Counted from the first letter of the stretch, positions 35,122 to 45,144 are shown. The stretch: 64,000 nt of DNA from Streptomyces sp. GS7 (GCF_009834125.1 NZ_CP047146.1:930001-994000), one strand, 5' to 3'. The notes: generated by a model not told the origin, from the letters alone. Made by a program: numbers and translations.

Positions 35122-36456
35122 TCAGCCCAGCCCCAGCCTCCGCAGCTCGTTCGCATGCGCGCCGCCGCTCTCCGCGGTGATCTCTTCGAGGGTCTGCGGG
35201 GTGCGGACGGTGGCGAAGCGGACGCTGCCGTCGGGCGCGGTCGCATAGCCGTAAACGCCCGGCCGGGGCAGGGAGTTGTAGGCGAAGTGGGTCGAGAAGT
35301 AGTAGGCGCCGGTGTCCAGGAGGGCGGCGTGGTCGCCGGACTCCAGGAGCGGCAGCGGGCGGTTCTCGGCGACCAGGTCGCCGGCGAAGCAGCACGGGCC
35401 CGCGATGTCCTGGGGCACCGGGGTGCCCGTCTTGGGGCGGCCGGCGGCGTCGTAGGCCGCGACCCGGATCGGCCAGGACTCGGGGGCGAAGACCGTCCGC
35501 GTGGCGACCTGGGCGCCGGCGTGGGTGAGGGCGATGGGACGCCCGCCGGCCCACTTCGCGTACTCGACGCGGGCCAGGACCGTGCCGTGCTTCGCCAGCA
35601 GTGAGCGGCCGAACTCGGTGACCAGGCCGTAGCGCCCGGAGAACAGCCCGGGGACCGCCGAGCGGAGGAGGGCGGCGTAGTCGCGGTAGGTGGGGGTGAC
35701 GGCGTCGGACGAGAAGTTGACGGGCAGGCCGCCGCCGATGTCGAGGGTGGTGATCTGCGCCCGGCCGGCCTTCTCGTTGACCTCCTCGGCGAGTTCGTAC
35801 AACGCCCGCACGCCCTCGGCCATCCGCTCCAGCGGCATGCCCTGGGAGCCGACGTGGCCGTGCAGCCGGGTCAGCCACGGGCGGTCGAGGAAGGCCCGGA
35901 CGATCCAGTCGCGGGCGCCCGCGTCGCGCAGCGGGACGCCGAACTTGGAGGTGTCGGTGGCGGTGCTCATCGCACCGATGGCGCCGCCGCCGAGCTGCGG
36001 GTTGACCCGCAGCCCTATCGGCGCGGTGGACGGGGCCGAGGCCATCATCCGGTCGATACGGGCCAGTTCCTCGTGGTTGTCGACGTTGACCGCGATGCCC
36101 AGGGCGAGCGCCTCACGCAGCTCGGCGAGGGTCTTGGCGGGGGAGTCCAGGACCGTGTGCCGGGCCGGGACGCCGGCGGCCCGGGCCAGCGCCAGCTCGC
36201 CGGGGCTGGCCACCTCGCAGCCCAGCCCCTCTTGCGCGAGCAGTCTGAGCACCGGTACGAGCGAGGCGGCCTTCACCGCGAAGGCGTGCAGGACCGGGGT
36301 GCCGGGGGCAGTGAACTCCTCGAAGGCGGAGCGGAGTTCGGCAGCCGATCTGCGGATCGCGGCGATGTCGAGGAACCCGGCAACGGGCTGCCTGGGGCTG
36401 ACCAGCCCCTGCGCAATGGCTGCCTGAACGGCACGGTCTCGGTCCGTGAAGGTCAT
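35122..36456 (-). CDS. PLP-dependent decarboxylase, DapDC/ornithine decarboxylase fold III family
   Basis: A 444-aa fold type III decarboxylase related to diaminopimelate decarboxylase. The PLP Lys lies in 'VLHAFAVKAASLVPVLRLL', 'HGHVGSQGMPLERM' and 'LDIGGGLPVNFS' bind cofactor, 'VTEFGRSLLAKHG' replaces the usual E-x-G-R loop, 'AGPCCFAGDLVAENRPL' holds the catalytic Cys, and 'LLDTGAYYFSTHFAYNSLPR' is the C-terminal dimer site. It is probably not the housekeeping LysA because the specificity helix and the C-terminus diverge. It may act on a D-amino acid, arginine or a secondary-metabolite precursor. The ATG at 36456 starts MTFTDRDRAVQ. Monocistronic. Confidence 0.88.
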   Translation of the reverse strand: MTFTDRDRAVQAAIAQGLVSPRQPVAGFLDIAAIRRSAAELRSAFEEFTAPGTPVLHAFAVKAASLVPVLRLLAQEGLGCEVASPGELALARAAGVPARHTVLDSPAKTLAELREALALGIAVNVDNHEELARIDRMMASAPSTAPIGLRVNPQLGGGAIGAMSTATDTSKFGVPLRDAGARDWIVRAFLDRPWLTRLHGHVGSQGMPLERMAEGVRALYELAEEVNEKAGRAQITTLDIGGGLPVNFSSDAVTPTYRDYAALLRSAVPGLFSGRYGLVTEFGRSLLAKHGTVLARVEYAKWAGGRPIALTHAGAQVATRTVFAPESWPIRVAAYDAAGRPKTGTPVPQDIAGPCCFAGDLVAENRPLPLLESGDHAALLDTGAYYFSTHFAYNSLPRPGVYGYATAPDGSVRFATVRTPQTLEEITAESGGAHANELRRLGLG

Positions 36457-36589
36457 GGCTCAACTTCATCATTGTGCAGGTGGGTCGCGCCACGAGCTGC
36501 GGGGCGGGCCGGGGCCTGTCCTCCGGATCTTCGCAGGATCCGAACGACACCCCCTGGATTCCGCCCCGGCCCGCCGTGCGTGCGGCCCG

Positions 36590-37564
36590 CTACGCCGCGA
36601 GGGAACCGCTCATCTGTGCCTTGCCCTGGCGCTCGGTCAGCCGGGAGCCGGACTCGCGGCGGGCGGCGCGGCGCAGCAGCGGGATGGCGAGCAGGAAGCC
36701 GACGACGGCCCAGCCGGCCAGCACCAGCGCGACCGTCGGCAGCTGCCAGGAGCCGGACAGCTCCGCGGCCCGTGCGGCGTCCGGCAGCAGGGCCGAGCGC
36801 ACGCCCTGCGCCATCCACCGGAGCGGGAAGACCGACGCCACGTCCTGCACCACCACCGGCAGATGACTGATCGGGAACATCGCGCCCGAGGTCACCAGCA
36901 GCGCCATCGCGGGCAGCATGATCATCGCCAGCGCCTCGCGGGCGTTGGGCAGTACGGCGCCGATGGCCGCGCCCAGCGGCACGACGGCGAGCAGACCGAG
37001 CGCGGTGACCCATATCAGCGTCAGCCAGCCGGCGGGGCTGTGCGGCAGCGGCCCGTTCACCAGCAGCGCGGCGGCGCCCAGCAGGACCGTCATGATGCCC
37101 ACCGCCATGACGACGATCAGCACCGACTTGGCGACGAGATAGGCCGGTATGCCGCCGGGCGTGGCCCGCAGCCGCAGCAGGGTGCCCTCGTCGCGCTCGG
37201 TCACCAGGATCTGCGGGAGGTTGATCAGCCCCACCTGGAACAGCAGATAGGCGGCGAACCCGGCGATCGTCAGATGCGCCGCGGGGATGTGGGTGCCGGG
37301 CAGGTCGTCATGGATGAAGGAGGCGACCATCAGGGCGACGACCACATTGCTGAGATAGCTGATGAACTCCTTGCGGTTGCGCAGGAGATGGCGCACCTCG
37401 ATACCGCCGCGCCGCAGCCCCGCCTGCCATGAACGCAGCCGCCGGCCGCGGCCGCGGCCCGGCCCCGGGGCGCCGGTCCCGTCCGTCACACTGGTCCCGT
37501 CCGTCGCACCGGCCCCGCCCCGCGCGGTCCTGTCCCGCACCGCTGTCATGTCCGTCTCCCTCAT
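36590..37564 (-). CDS. ABC-2 type transporter permease
   Basis: Integral membrane subunit of an exporter, 324 aa. After a Gly/Arg-rich cytoplasmic leader come six spans, from 'EFISYLSNVVVALMVASF' through 'LTIAGFAAYLLFQVGLINLP', 'VLIVVMAVGIMTVLLGAAAL', 'LTLIWVTALGLLAVVPLGAA' and 'LALVMIMLP'-like helices, to 'LPTVALVLAGWAVVGFLLAI'. 'QILVTERDEGTLLRLRATPG' is the ABC-2 cytoplasmic coupling loop. The ATG at 37564 overlaps the ATPase TGA by 4 bases; a second ATG at 37549 with GGGAG before it is an alternative start. It forms a four-gene operon with the ATPase, the repressor and a small membrane protein. The substrate is unknown, possibly a drug. Confidence 0.9.
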   Translation of the reverse strand: MRETDMTAVRDRTARGGAGATDGTSVTDGTGAPGPGRGRGRRLRSWQAGLRRGGIEVRHLLRNRKEFISYLSNVVVALMVASFIHDDLPGTHIPAAHLTIAGFAAYLLFQVGLINLPQILVTERDEGTLLRLRATPGGIPAYLVAKSVLIVVMAVGIMTVLLGAAALLVNGPLPHSPAGWLTLIWVTALGLLAVVPLGAAIGAVLPNAREALAMIMLPAMALLVTSGAMFPISHLPVVVQDVASVFPLRWMAQGVRSALLPDAARAAELSGSWQLPTVALVLAGWAVVGFLLAIPLLRRAARRESGSRLTERQGKAQMSGSLAA

Positions 37565-38556
37565 GCGGATCGTTCCTCCCCCGTCCCGGCGCCCACCAGG
37601 GCGGTGTTTCCGGCGGTTCCGGCGTTCCCGGATGTCCCGGTGGTGCGGGCGCCCGTGGTGCCGTCGGCGTGCTCGTGCACCATGTGCAGATAGGTGTCCT
37701 CCAGCGTCGGCCGGCGGACCTCCAGGTCGGCGATCGGCCCGGTGGCCTCGCGGTGCAGCTCCCAGACCAGCCGGGAGGGATCCGCGGTGCGCTCGCGGCG
37801 CGGGGCGCCGTCCGCCCCCGTCCAGCGGACCTCCGCCTGGGCGGCGGCCCGACCGGCCAGCTCGGCGGGTGTGCCGCAGACCCGGATACGGCCGTTGACC
37901 AGCATCGCTATGCGGTCGGCGAGCCGCTCGGCCTCGGCCAGGTCATGGGTCGTCAGCAGGATCGTGACGCCCTCGTCGCGGGCCAGCCGCTCGACCAGGT
38001 CGTGGAACTCGCGGCGCGCCTCGGGGTCGAAGCCGGTGGTGGGCTCGTCCAGGAAGAGCAGTTCGGGGCGGCCGATGATGCCGAGTGCGACGTCGACGCG
38101 CCGGCGCTGGCCGCCGGACAGCTGGTCGATCCGGTGCCCGGCCCGGTGGGTGAGGCCGACCAGCTCCAGCAGCTCCTCCGGGTCGCGCGGATCGGGGTAG
38201 TACGTCGCGAAGTGCCGCAGCAGCTCGGCGACCTGCCAGCGGCGGTGGTCGCGCCACGACTGGAGCACCAGGCCGATCCGGCCGCGCCAGGCGTCGTCGC
38301 CGCGCGCCGGGTCCTCGCCGAGGACCCGGACCTCGCCGCCGGAACGCTGCCGGAAGCCCTCCAGGATCTCGACGGTGGTGGTCTTCCCGGCGCCGTTGGG
38401 GCCCAGCAGGGCGAAGATCTCCCCGCGGTGGATGTCCAGGTCGACGCCCTGGAGCACCTCGGTGCTGCCGTACGACATCCGCACGTCCCGTGCGGAGACG
38501 ACCGGTTGGCGGGATCCGGCCGCTGTGGTGGGGGTGCTGGTCATGGTGCCGGTCAT
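37561..38556 (-). CDS. ABC transporter ATP-binding protein (drug-export type)
   Basis: Cytoplasmic ATPase of 331 aa partnering the ABC-2 permease. Walker A 'LLGPNGAGKTTTVEILEGF', Q-loop 'LVLQSWRDHRRW', signature 'QLSGGQRRRVDVALGI', Walker B 'ELLFLDEPTTGFDPEARR' and H-loop 'ILLTTHDLAEAERLADR' are all intact. The C-terminal region ('DLEVRRPTLEDTYLHMVHEH') is the DrrA/CcmA-like tail, followed by a Gly/Thr-rich end. The ATG at 38556 overlaps the repressor stop by ATGA, showing coupled translation. The 'RPTLED' tail is typical of daunorubicin-resistance-like exporters, so drug or lipid export is likely (inference). Confidence 0.94.
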   Translation of the reverse strand: MTGTMTSTPTTAAGSRQPVVSARDVRMSYGSTEVLQGVDLDIHRGEIFALLGPNGAGKTTTVEILEGFRQRSGGEVRVLGEDPARGDDAWRGRIGLVLQSWRDHRRWQVAELLRHFATYYPDPRDPEELLELVGLTHRAGHRIDQLSGGQRRRVDVALGIIGRPELLFLDEPTTGFDPEARREFHDLVERLARDEGVTILLTTHDLAEAERLADRIAMLVNGRIRVCGTPAELAGRAAAQAEVRWTGADGAPRRERTADPSRLVWELHREATGPIADLEVRRPTLEDTYLHMVHEHADGTTGARTTGTSGNAGTAGNTALVGAGTGEERSA

Positions 38557-38903
38557 CGGCTCGCCTCCGCGTGCTGCTGTTCGGGTGCCGTCTGCTGTGC
38601 CGCCGCTGGGCCCGCGCCCTCGACGATGGCGCGGAGAGCGGCGACATGGCCTTCGAAGGCGGTGCGCCCGCGGGCCGTCAGCCGTACCCGCGTGCGGCGT
38701 TTGCGTCCGCCGCCCTCCTTCCGGATCTCCAGGTACTCGGCCTCCTCCAGGGTGTGCAGCTGCTTGGAGAGCGCGGAGTCGCTGAGCGAGAGGCTGTCGC
38801 GGATGAACGGGAAGTCGGCCCATTCCGTGGCGGCCAGCAGGGCCACCACCGACAACCGGGTGGAGGGATGGATCAGTTCGTCGAAGCCCGTGGGGGTGCT
38901 CAA
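38553..38903 (-). CDS. Winged-helix transcriptional repressor (MarR/PadR-like)
   Basis: A 116-aa dimeric winged-helix DNA-binding protein. 'LIHPSTRLSVVALLAATEWA' begins the fold, 'FIRDSLSLSDSALSKQLHTL' is the recognition helix, and 'YLEIRKEGGGRKRRTRVRLT' with 'GRTAFEGHVAALRAIVEGA' is the wing and dimer helix, as in the YtcD/HTH_27 transcriptional regulators found next to ABC operons. The start is a rare TTG at 38903 that overlaps the previous gene's TGA (TTGA) with GAGGAGG upstream. It likely binds the two tandem palindromes at 39498-39543 in the operon promoter. Confidence 0.88.
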   Translation of the reverse strand: MSTPTGFDELIHPSTRLSVVALLAATEWADFPFIRDSLSLSDSALSKQLHTLEEAEYLEIRKEGGGRKRRTRVRLTARGRTAFEGHVAALRAIVEGAGPAAAQQTAPEQQHAEASR

Positions 38904-39421
38904 TGGCCCGCCTCCTCGTGAATGGCTTGTGTGGCCTGGCCGCGCAGCGCACGTTCGCGGAGCGGGCTGACCGCCCAGCGGTTCGCCGGTCCCGTGAAGA
39001 GGACGAACGCGGCGGCTGCGGCGGTGGCCGTGATCAGGCTGGGGTAGGGCAGGGCGAAGGAGTCCGCCAGCTGGTCGGAGAGCAGGATCGTGCCGCCGGT
39101 GACGGCCATGCCCGCGAGGAACATGGCGTACGAGCGCCAGCTGTACCGGGAGCGGTGCAGCCGCACCCGGGTGCGGCGGCTGTAGACGACGGCCAGGGTG
39201 CCCAGGATGCCGACATAGGCGGCGATCGTCAGCCACACGCCCCACCCCGGGAGCTTGAGTCCCATGGAGGCGAGGAAGACCCACATGACCGCGGCCGTGA
39301 TGTAGGTCGCCTTGGGATCGCCGTGCGCGCACCGCTCGACCTCGTCGTACACCCGCTCCTGCGGCACCCGGATCCGCTGGAGATCCTGCCAGGCCCGCTC
39401 GGCATCCATCGTCGTGGTCAT
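38900..39421 (-). CDS. Four-span membrane protein of the ABC/repressor operon
   Basis: A 173-aa integral membrane protein, first gene of the operon. It has a charged N-terminus ('DLQRIRVPQERVYDEVERCA') followed by two pairs of membrane spans ('ATYITAAVMWVFLASMGLKL', 'GVWLTIAAYVGILGTLAVVY', 'SYAMFLAGMAVTGGTILLSD', 'LITATAAAAAFVLFTGPANR'). Similar small proteins often sit beside this class of repressor and exporter, but their function is unknown. The ATG at 39421 is preferred over longer frames because no family residues lie upstream. The TGA overlaps the repressor's TTG. Confidence 0.82.
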   Translation of the reverse strand: MTTTMDAERAWQDLQRIRVPQERVYDEVERCAHGDPKATYITAAVMWVFLASMGLKLPGWGVWLTIAAYVGILGTLAVVYSRRTRVRLHRSRYSWRSYAMFLAGMAVTGGTILLSDQLADSFALPYPSLITATAAAAAFVLFTGPANRWAVSPLRERALRGQATQAIHEEAGH

Positions 39422-39497
39422 GCCATCGCCTCCCCGAAGACGTTGCTGGACCGCCGGGGCGCGTCGGACCGGATCAGACCGGACCGCCCCCGCGTTT

Positions 39498-39543
39498 ACT
39501 TGCCTACTGGGAAAGTTAGCACCGGCTTTCCTGGCGGGCAAGT
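39498..39543. promoter_or_regulatory. Two tandem 19-bp palindromic operators of the ABC operon
   Basis: ACTTGCCTACTGGGAAAGT (39498-39516) and GCTTTCCTGGCGGGCAAGT (39525-39543) each have the form NCTT-N-CC...GG-N-AAGT, with centres 27 bases apart, and are inverted relative to one another. They lie 77-122 bases upstream of the first operon gene. The winged-helix repressor of the operon is the likely ligand. Confidence 0.72.
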
Positions 39544-39566
39544 CGAAACGACCCCACCCTGCCCTG

Positions 39567-39604
39567 TTGACTAGGGCTATTCAGTGAAGCCAAGATGTGA
39601 ATAG
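39567..39604 (+). promoter_or_regulatory. hut operon promoter with inverted repeat
   Basis: TTGACT (39567-39572), an 18-base spacer and CAAGAT (39591-39596) resemble a vegetative sigma promoter. CTATTCA (39577-39583) and TGAATAG (39598-39604) form a perfect 7-bp inverted repeat spanning the spacer and -10 element, a fitting place for a hut repressor. hutU starts 34 bases further on, behind GGGAGG. Confidence 0.6.
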
Positions 39605-39637
39605 GTCAATCCATTCGATGTCAGGGAGGCACGGCCC

Positions 39638-41302
39638 ATGTCGGGACCGCGACCCGTGCGGGCACCGCGCGGTACGGAGCTGAGTGCTCGGGGATGGCAG
39701 CAGGAAGCAGCGCTGCGGATGCTCCAGAACAACCTCGACCCGGAGGTGGCCGAGCATCCGGACCAGCTCGTCGTCTACGGCGGCACCGGCAAGGCCGCCC
39801 GCGACTGGCGCTCGTTCGACGCGATGGTGCGCACCCTGACCACGCTCAAGCAGGACGAGACGATGCTCGTGCAGTCCGGCAAGCCGGTCGGCGTGATGCA
39901 GACGCACGAGTGGGCGCCGCGGGTGCTGATCGCCAACTCCAACCTCGTCGGCGACTGGGCCAACTGGGAGGAGTTCCGCCGCCTGGAGGCCCTCGGCCTG
40001 ACCATGTACGGCCAGATGACGGCCGGTTCGTGGATCTACATCGGCACCCAGGGCATCCTCCAGGGCACCTACGAGACCTTTGCGGCCGTCGCCGCGAAGA
40101 AGTTCGGCGGGTCGCTGGCCGGCACCATCACCCTCACCGCCGGGCTCGGCGGCATGGGCGGCGCCCAGCCGCTCGCCGTCACCATGAACGACGGCGTCGC
40201 GATCTGCATCGACTGCGACCCGCGCGCCATCGAGCGCCGCATCGAGCACCGCTACCTGGACGTGAAGGCCGACAGCCTCCAGCACGCCCTCCAGCTCGCC
40301 GTCGAGGCCCGCGACCAGCGCAGGCCGCTCTCCATCGGCCTGCTCGGCAACGCCGCGGAACTCCTCCCGCAGATGCTCGCCGAGGGCGCCCCGATCGACA
40401 TCGTCACCGACCAGACCAGCGCTCACGACCCGCTCGCCTATCTGCCCGTCGGCATCGACTTCGCCGACATGGCGGCCTACGCGGCCGAGAAGCCCGCCGA
40501 CTTCACCCAGCGCGCCCGCGAGTCGATGGCTCGGCACGTCGAGGCCATGGTCGGCTTCATGGACGCCGGTGCCGAGGTCTTCGACTACGGCAACTCGATC
40601 CGCGGCGAGGCCCAACTCGCCGGATACCAGCGCGCCTTCGCCTTCCCCGGCTTCGTCCCCGCATACATCCGGCCGCTGTTCGCCGAGGGCAAGGGACCGT
40701 TCCGCTGGGCGGCGCTCTCCGGCGACCCGGCCGACATCGCGGCCACCGACCGCGCCATCCTCGACCTCTTCCCCGAGAACGAGTCGCTGGCCCGCTGGAT
40801 CAAGCTGGCGGGGGAGCGGGTCCACTTCCAGGGCCTGCCCGCCCGGATCTGCTGGCTCGGCTACGGCGAACGCGACAAGGCCGGCGAGCGGTTCAACGAG
40901 ATGGTCGCCGACGGCACCCTGAAGGCGCCGCTGGCCATCGGCCGCGACCACCTCGACTGCGGCTCCGTCGCCTCCCCCTACCGCGAGACCGAGGCCATGA
41001 GGGACGGCTCGGACGCGATCGCCGACTGGCCGCTGCTCAACGCCATGGTCAACGTCGCCTCCGGCGCCTCCTGGGTCTCGCTGCACCACGGCGGCGGCGT
41101 CGGCATGGGCCGCTCGATCCACGCCGGACAGGTCACGGTCGCCGACGGCACGCCGCTGGCCGGCGAGAAGATCCGCCGGGTGCTCACCAACGACCCCGGC
41201 ATGGGCGTCATCCGGCACGTCGACGCGGGCTACGAGCGCGCCGAAGAGGTGGCCGCCGAGCGCGGCGTCCGCATCCCGATGCGCGAGGGCGAGGGCGCGT
41301 GA
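39638..41302 (+). CDS. hutU: Urocanate hydratase
   Basis: Second enzyme of histidine degradation, converting urocanate to 4-imidazolone-5-propionate with tightly bound NAD+. It is 554 aa, the normal size. Signatures are '[20 protein letters not shown]', '[20 protein letters not shown]', the NAD fold '[20 protein letters not shown]', and '[20 protein letters not shown]', the hallmark C-terminal block. The ATG at 39638 has GGGAGG before it. It heads the operon hutU / M20 hydrolase / hutF / hutI, whose first two junctions overlap. The enzyme feeding it (HutH) is not in the operon. Confidence 0.98.
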   Translation: MSGPRPVRAPRGTELSARGWQQEAALRMLQNNLDPEVAEHPDQLVVYGGTGKAARDWRSFDAMVRTLTTLKQDETMLVQSGKPVGVMQTHEWAPRVLIANSNLVGDWANWEEFRRLEALGLTMYGQMTAGSWIYIGTQGILQGTYETFAAVAAKKFGGSLAGTITLTAGLGGMGGAQPLAVTMNDGVAICIDCDPRAIERRIEHRYLDVKADSLQHALQLAVEARDQRRPLSIGLLGNAAELLPQMLAEGAPIDIVTDQTSAHDPLAYLPVGIDFADMAAYAAEKPADFTQRARESMARHVEAMVGFMDAGAEVFDYGNSIRGEAQLAGYQRAFAFPGFVPAYIRPLFAEGKGPFRWAALSGDPADIAATDRAILDLFPENESLARWIKLAGERVHFQGLPARICWLGYGERDKAGERFNEMVADGTLKAPLAIGRDHLDCGSVASPYRETEAMRDGSDAIADWPLLNAMVNVASGASWVSLHHGGGVGMGRSIHAGQVTVADGTPLAGEKIRRVLTNDPGMGVIRHVDAGYERAEEVAAERGVRIPMREGEGA

Positions 41303-42537
41303 GCTCCTCGTTCCACGAGATGTGGGAGGAGTTGCGGTCCATCGGCCGCGACTCCTCCTCCGGGGGCTACCGGCGCTTCGCCTGGACCGGCGCGGACACC
41401 GACTGCCGGGCGTGGTTCCGGGCGCAGGCCGAGGCCCGCGGGCTGGCCTACGAACTGGACCGCAACGGCAACCAGTGGGCCTGGCTCGGCGCGGCCACCG
41501 CCCAGGACGTGGCCCCCGGCGAGGCCGTCGTCACCGGCTCGCACCTGGACTCCGTACCGGACGGCGGCGCCTTCGACGGCCCGCTGGGCGTCGTCTCCTC
41601 CTTCGCCGCGCTCGACGAACTCCGGCGGCGGGGAGCGGAGTTCGGCAGGCCGCTGGCCATCGTCAACTTCGGCGACGAGGAGGGCGCCCGCTTCGGCCTG
41701 GCCTGCGTCGGCTCCCGGCTCGCCGCCGGGGCGCTGACCACCGAGGCCGCCCACCGGCTGCGCGACGGCGACGGCGTCACCCTCCCGCAAGCCATGGAGC
41801 GCGCCGGCCACGACCCCGAGGCCATCGGCCCGGACCCGGAACGGCTCGCCGCCATCGGCGCGTTCGTCGAACTCCACGTCGAGCAGGGCCGCGCCCTCGA
41901 CCTCTCCGGCGACCCGGTCGGCATCGCCTCCGCCATCTGGCCGCACGGCCGCTGGCGGTTCGACTTCCGCGGCGAGGCCAACCACGCCGGCACCACGCGG
42001 CTGGAGGACCGCCGCGATCCGATGCTCTCCTACGCCGCGACCGTGCTCGCCGCCCGCGAGCAGGCCCGGCTGGCCGGCGCCCTGGCCACCTTCGGGAAGA
42101 TCAGCGTCGAGCCGAACGGCGTCAACGCCATCCCCTCGCTGGTCCGCGGCTGGCTGGACGCCCGCGCCGCCGGCCAGGACACCCTGGACACCGTGATCGC
42201 AGGCATCGAGCAGGCCGCCGCCGAACGCGCCGCCCGCGACGGCGTCGAACTGAACGTCGTACGGGAGTCCTTCACCCCGGTCGTGGAGTTCCAGCACGCC
42301 CTGCGGGACGAACTCGGGGCGATCCTCGGCAAGGAGGGCGAGCGGCCGGTGCCCGTCCTCGGTACCGGCGCCGGCCATGACGCCGGTATTTTGTCCGGAA
42401 CCGTCCCCACGGCCATGCTGTTCGTCCGCAACCCCACCGGCGTCTCGCACTCGCCCGCCGAAACGGCGACCGAGGACGACTGCGTCGCCGGGGTCACCGC
42501 ACTCGCCGACGTACTGGAGGGGCTGGCGTGCCGCTGA
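41299..42537 (+). CDS. M20-family amidohydrolase (allantoate amidohydrolase/N-carbamoylase type) in hut operon
   Basis: Zinc-dependent amidohydrolase of 412 aa, M20 peptidase fold. The metal ligands are visible in '[20 protein letters not shown]' (His, Asp), '[20 protein letters not shown]' (Glu pair) and '[14 protein letters not shown]' (His), and '[13 protein letters not shown]' carries the last His. '[19 protein letters not shown]' is the dimerisation-domain signature of N-carbamoyl-amino-acid and allantoate hydrolases. The GTG at 41299 overlaps the hutU stop (GTGA). No HutG is present in the operon, so hydrolysis of N-formyl-L-glutamate to glutamate and formate is a plausible role (inference); annotation as allantoate amidohydrolase would be by similarity only. 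Confidence 0.92.
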   Translation: MSSSFHEMWEELRSIGRDSSSGGYRRFAWTGADTDCRAWFRAQAEARGLAYELDRNGNQWAWLGAATAQDVAPGEAVVTGSHLDSVPDGGAFDGPLGVVSSFAALDELRRRGAEFGRPLAIVNFGDEEGARFGLACVGSRLAAGALTTEAAHRLRDGDGVTLPQAMERAGHDPEAIGPDPERLAAIGAFVELHVEQGRALDLSGDPVGIASAIWPHGRWRFDFRGEANHAGTTRLEDRRDPMLSYAATVLAAREQARLAGALATFGKISVEPNGVNAIPSLVRGWLDARAAGQDTLDTVIAGIEQAAAERAARDGVELNVVRESFTPVVEFQHALRDELGAILGKEGERPVPVLGTGAGHDAGILSGTVPTAMLFVRNPTGVSHSPAETATEDDCVAGVTALADVLEGLACR

Positions 42538-43883
42538 CGCCGCAGGCAACACCGATGACGTACTGGCTGGAGCACGCCTGGCTCGGCACCGGCGTCGAGC
42601 CGGGCGTGGCCGTGGACGTGGCGGACGGGCGGATCACCGCCGTCCGCACCGGGACGCCCACGCCGCCACCGGGCGCGGAGGCGTTGCGCGGGCTGACCCT
42701 CCCCGGGCTCGCCAACGCCCACAGCCACGCCTTCCACCGCGCCCTGCGCGCCGCCGTCCAGGTCGGCAGCGGGACCTTCTGGACCTGGCGCGAGGTGATG
42801 TACGGCGTCGCCGACCGGCTCACCCCGGACAGCTACTACGCCCTCGCCCGTGCGACGTACGCCGAGATGGCGCTCGCCGGCATCACCTGCGTCGGAGAGT
42901 TCCACTACCTCCACCACGCGCCCGGCGGCTCCCGCTACGACGACCCCAACGCGATGGGCGAGGCGCTGATCGCGGCGGCCGCCGACGCCGGTATCCGGAT
43001 CACCCTCCTCGACACCGCCTATCTCTCCGCCGGCTTCGGCGACCCGCCCGACCGGCACCAGCTGCGCTTCTCGGACGGCACCGCGGACGCCTGGGCCGAG
43101 CGCGCCGACGCCCTCAAGGGGCGCGAGCACGCCCGGATCGGCGCCGCCGTGCACTCCGTACGCGCCGTCCCCGCCGGGGAGTTGGGCGCCGTCGCCGACT
43201 GGGCCCGGGAGCGGCGGGCACCGCTGCACGTCCACCTCTCCGAGCAGACCGCCGAGAACGACGCCTGCCGCGCGGCCCACGGCCGCACCCCCACCCGGCT
43301 GCTGGCCGACCACGGGGTGCTGGGTCCGCGCACCACGGCCGTGCACGCCACCCACCTCACCGACGAGGACGTCGCCCTGCTCGGCGGCAGCACCACCGGC
43401 GTGTGCATGTGCCCGACCACCGAGCGGGACCTCGCCGACGGCATCGGACCGGCCGTGGCGCTCCAGGAACAGGGCAGCCCGCTCTCCCTCGGCAGCGACA
43501 GCCACGCCGTCATCGACCTGCTCGAAGAGGCCCGCGCCATGGAGCTGGACGAGCGGCTGCGCACCCGCACCCGGGGCCACTGGACCGCCGCCGCCCTGCT
43601 GCGCGCCGCCACCGCCGACGGGCACGCCGCCCTGGGCTGGGACGACGCCGGCACCCTGGCACCCGGGGCGCTCGCCGACCTCACCACGATCCGGCTGGAC
43701 TCCGTACGCACCGCCGGACCGCTGCCCCGACTGGGCGCCGAGACGGCCGTATTCGCCGCCTCCGCGGCAGATGTGCGGCACACCATCGTGGGCGGCCGGC
43801 AGATCGTCCGGGACGGTGTGCACACACGCGTCGCCGACGTGCCCACCGCCCTCGCCGACTCCATCGCCGCCGTACGCGGCTGA
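42528..43883 (+). CDS. hutF: Formimidoylglutamate deiminase
   Basis: Converts N-formimino-L-glutamate to N-formyl-L-glutamate and ammonia; amidohydrolase fold, 451 aa. '[20 protein letters not shown]' gives the HxH metal site, '[12 protein letters not shown]' and '[20 protein letters not shown]' the further His residues, and '[20 protein letters not shown]' the catalytic Asp, with '[12 protein letters not shown]' typical of HutF. The GTG at 42528 overlaps the M20 gene by 10 bases and has GGAGGGG upstream; an internal ATG at 42555 is a second possibility. It defines the HutF branch of the five-step pathway. Confidence 0.96.
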   Translation: MPLTPQATPMTYWLEHAWLGTGVEPGVAVDVADGRITAVRTGTPTPPPGAEALRGLTLPGLANAHSHAFHRALRAAVQVGSGTFWTWREVMYGVADRLTPDSYYALARATYAEMALAGITCVGEFHYLHHAPGGSRYDDPNAMGEALIAAAADAGIRITLLDTAYLSAGFGDPPDRHQLRFSDGTADAWAERADALKGREHARIGAAVHSVRAVPAGELGAVADWARERRAPLHVHLSEQTAENDACRAAHGRTPTRLLADHGVLGPRTTAVHATHLTDEDVALLGGSTTGVCMCPTTERDLADGIGPAVALQEQGSPLSLGSDSHAVIDLLEEARAMELDERLRTRTRGHWTAAALLRAATADGHAALGWDDAGTLAPGALADLTTIRLDSVRTAGPLPRLGAETAVFAASAADVRHTIVGGRQIVRDGVHTRVADVPTALADSIAAVRG

Positions 43884-43942
43884 CCCCCACCCCCACTCCG
43901 CCCGGCCCGCGCCGCCGGCGGACGAAGGAGAGCACCCCCGCG

Positions 43943-45124
43943 ATGACGACGACCTCCGCGCCGACCACCGCCATCACCCACATCGCCCAGCTCGTCACCA
44001 ACGACCCCTCCCTCGGTGAAGGCCCCCTCGGTCTGATCCAGGACGCCGCCGTCGTCATCGACGGCGACCGCATCGCCTGGGTCGGTCCCTCAAGCAAAGC
44101 ACCCGCCACCGACAACGCCGTCGACGCGGCCGGCCGCGCCGGTCTCCCCGGCTTCGTCGACTCCCACTCCCACCTGGTCTTCGCCGGCGACCGCACCGCC
44201 GAGTTCAACGCCCGTATGTCCGGCCGCCCTTACTCCGCCGGCGGCATCCGCACCACCGTCGCCGCCACCCGCGCCGCCGGCGACGACGCACTGCACGCCA
44301 ACGTCGCCCGCTACCTCGCCGAGGGCCTGCGCCAGGGCACCACCACCCAGGAGACCAAGTCCGGTTACGGCCTCACCGTCGAGGACGAGGCCCGCGCGCT
44401 GCGTATCGCCGCCGCACACACCGACGAGGTCACCTTTCTCGGCGCGCACATCGTCCCGCCCGACTACGCCGACGACCCGGCCGGCTACGTCGACCTCGTC
44501 ACCGGCCCCATGCTGGACGCCTGTGCCCCGCACGCCCGTTGGGTCGACGTCTTCTGCGAGCGGGGCGCCTTCGACGGCGACCAGGCGCGCGCCGTCCTCA
44601 CCGCCGGCAAGGCCAGGGGACTGGTGCCGCGGGTGCACGCCAACCAGCTCGGCCACGGCCCCGGCGTCCAGCTCGCCGTCGAACTCGGCGCCGCCTCCGC
44701 CGACCACTGCACCCACCTCACCCCCGCCGACATCGACGCCCTCGCCCAGTCCGACACCGTCGCCACCCTCCTGCCGGGCGCCGAGTTCTCCACCCGCGCC
44801 CCGTGGCCCGACGCCCGCCCGCTGCTCGACGCCGGCGCCACCGTCGCGCTCTCCACGGACTGCAACCCCGGCTCGTCCTTCACCAGTTCCATGCCGTTCT
44901 GCATCGCGCTGGCCGTCCGCGACATGGGGATGACGCCGGACGAGGCGGTCTGGTCGGCGACCGCCGGCGGCGCCCGCGCGCTGCGCCGCACCGACGTCGG
45001 CCGGATCGGCCCGGGCGCCCGCGCCGACCTCCTCCTGCTGGACGCGCCCTCGCACGTCCACCTCGCCTACCGTCCGGGCGTGCCGCTGGTGACGGACGTC
45101 TGGCACCAGGGCGTTCGCCTCTGA
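43943..45124 (+). CDS. hutI: Imidazolonepropionase
   Basis: Hydrolyses 4-imidazolone-5-propionate to N-formimino-L-glutamate; 393 aa. Metal ligands are in '[20 protein letters not shown]' (HxH), '[14 protein letters not shown]' (His) and '[15 protein letters not shown]' (His), with the catalytic Asp in '[19 protein letters not shown]'. '[13 protein letters not shown]'-type residues are present as '[20 protein letters not shown]'. The ATG at 43943 has GAAGGAG upstream, 59 bases after hutF. It is the last gene of the operon, followed by a strong terminator. Confidence 0.97.
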   Translation: MTTTSAPTTAITHIAQLVTNDPSLGEGPLGLIQDAAVVIDGDRIAWVGPSSKAPATDNAVDAAGRAGLPGFVDSHSHLVFAGDRTAEFNARMSGRPYSAGGIRTTVAATRAAGDDALHANVARYLAEGLRQGTTTQETKSGYGLTVEDEARALRIAAAHTDEVTFLGAHIVPPDYADDPAGYVDLVTGPMLDACAPHARWVDVFCERGAFDGDQARAVLTAGKARGLVPRVHANQLGHGPGVQLAVELGAASADHCTHLTPADIDALAQSDTVATLLPGAEFSTRAPWPDARPLLDAGATVALSTDCNPGSSFTSSMPFCIALAVRDMGMTPDEAVWSATAGGARALRRTDVGRIGPGARADLLLLDAPSHVHLAYRPGVPLVTDVWHQGVRL

Positions 45125-45144
45125 GGGCGGCGCACGGACGCACA

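Noticed and set aside
39694..41298. Upstream extension of the M20 hydrolase frame
   Set aside because: This part is the +1 shadow of hutU; the M20 protein starts at the GTG at 41299 overlapping the hutU stop.
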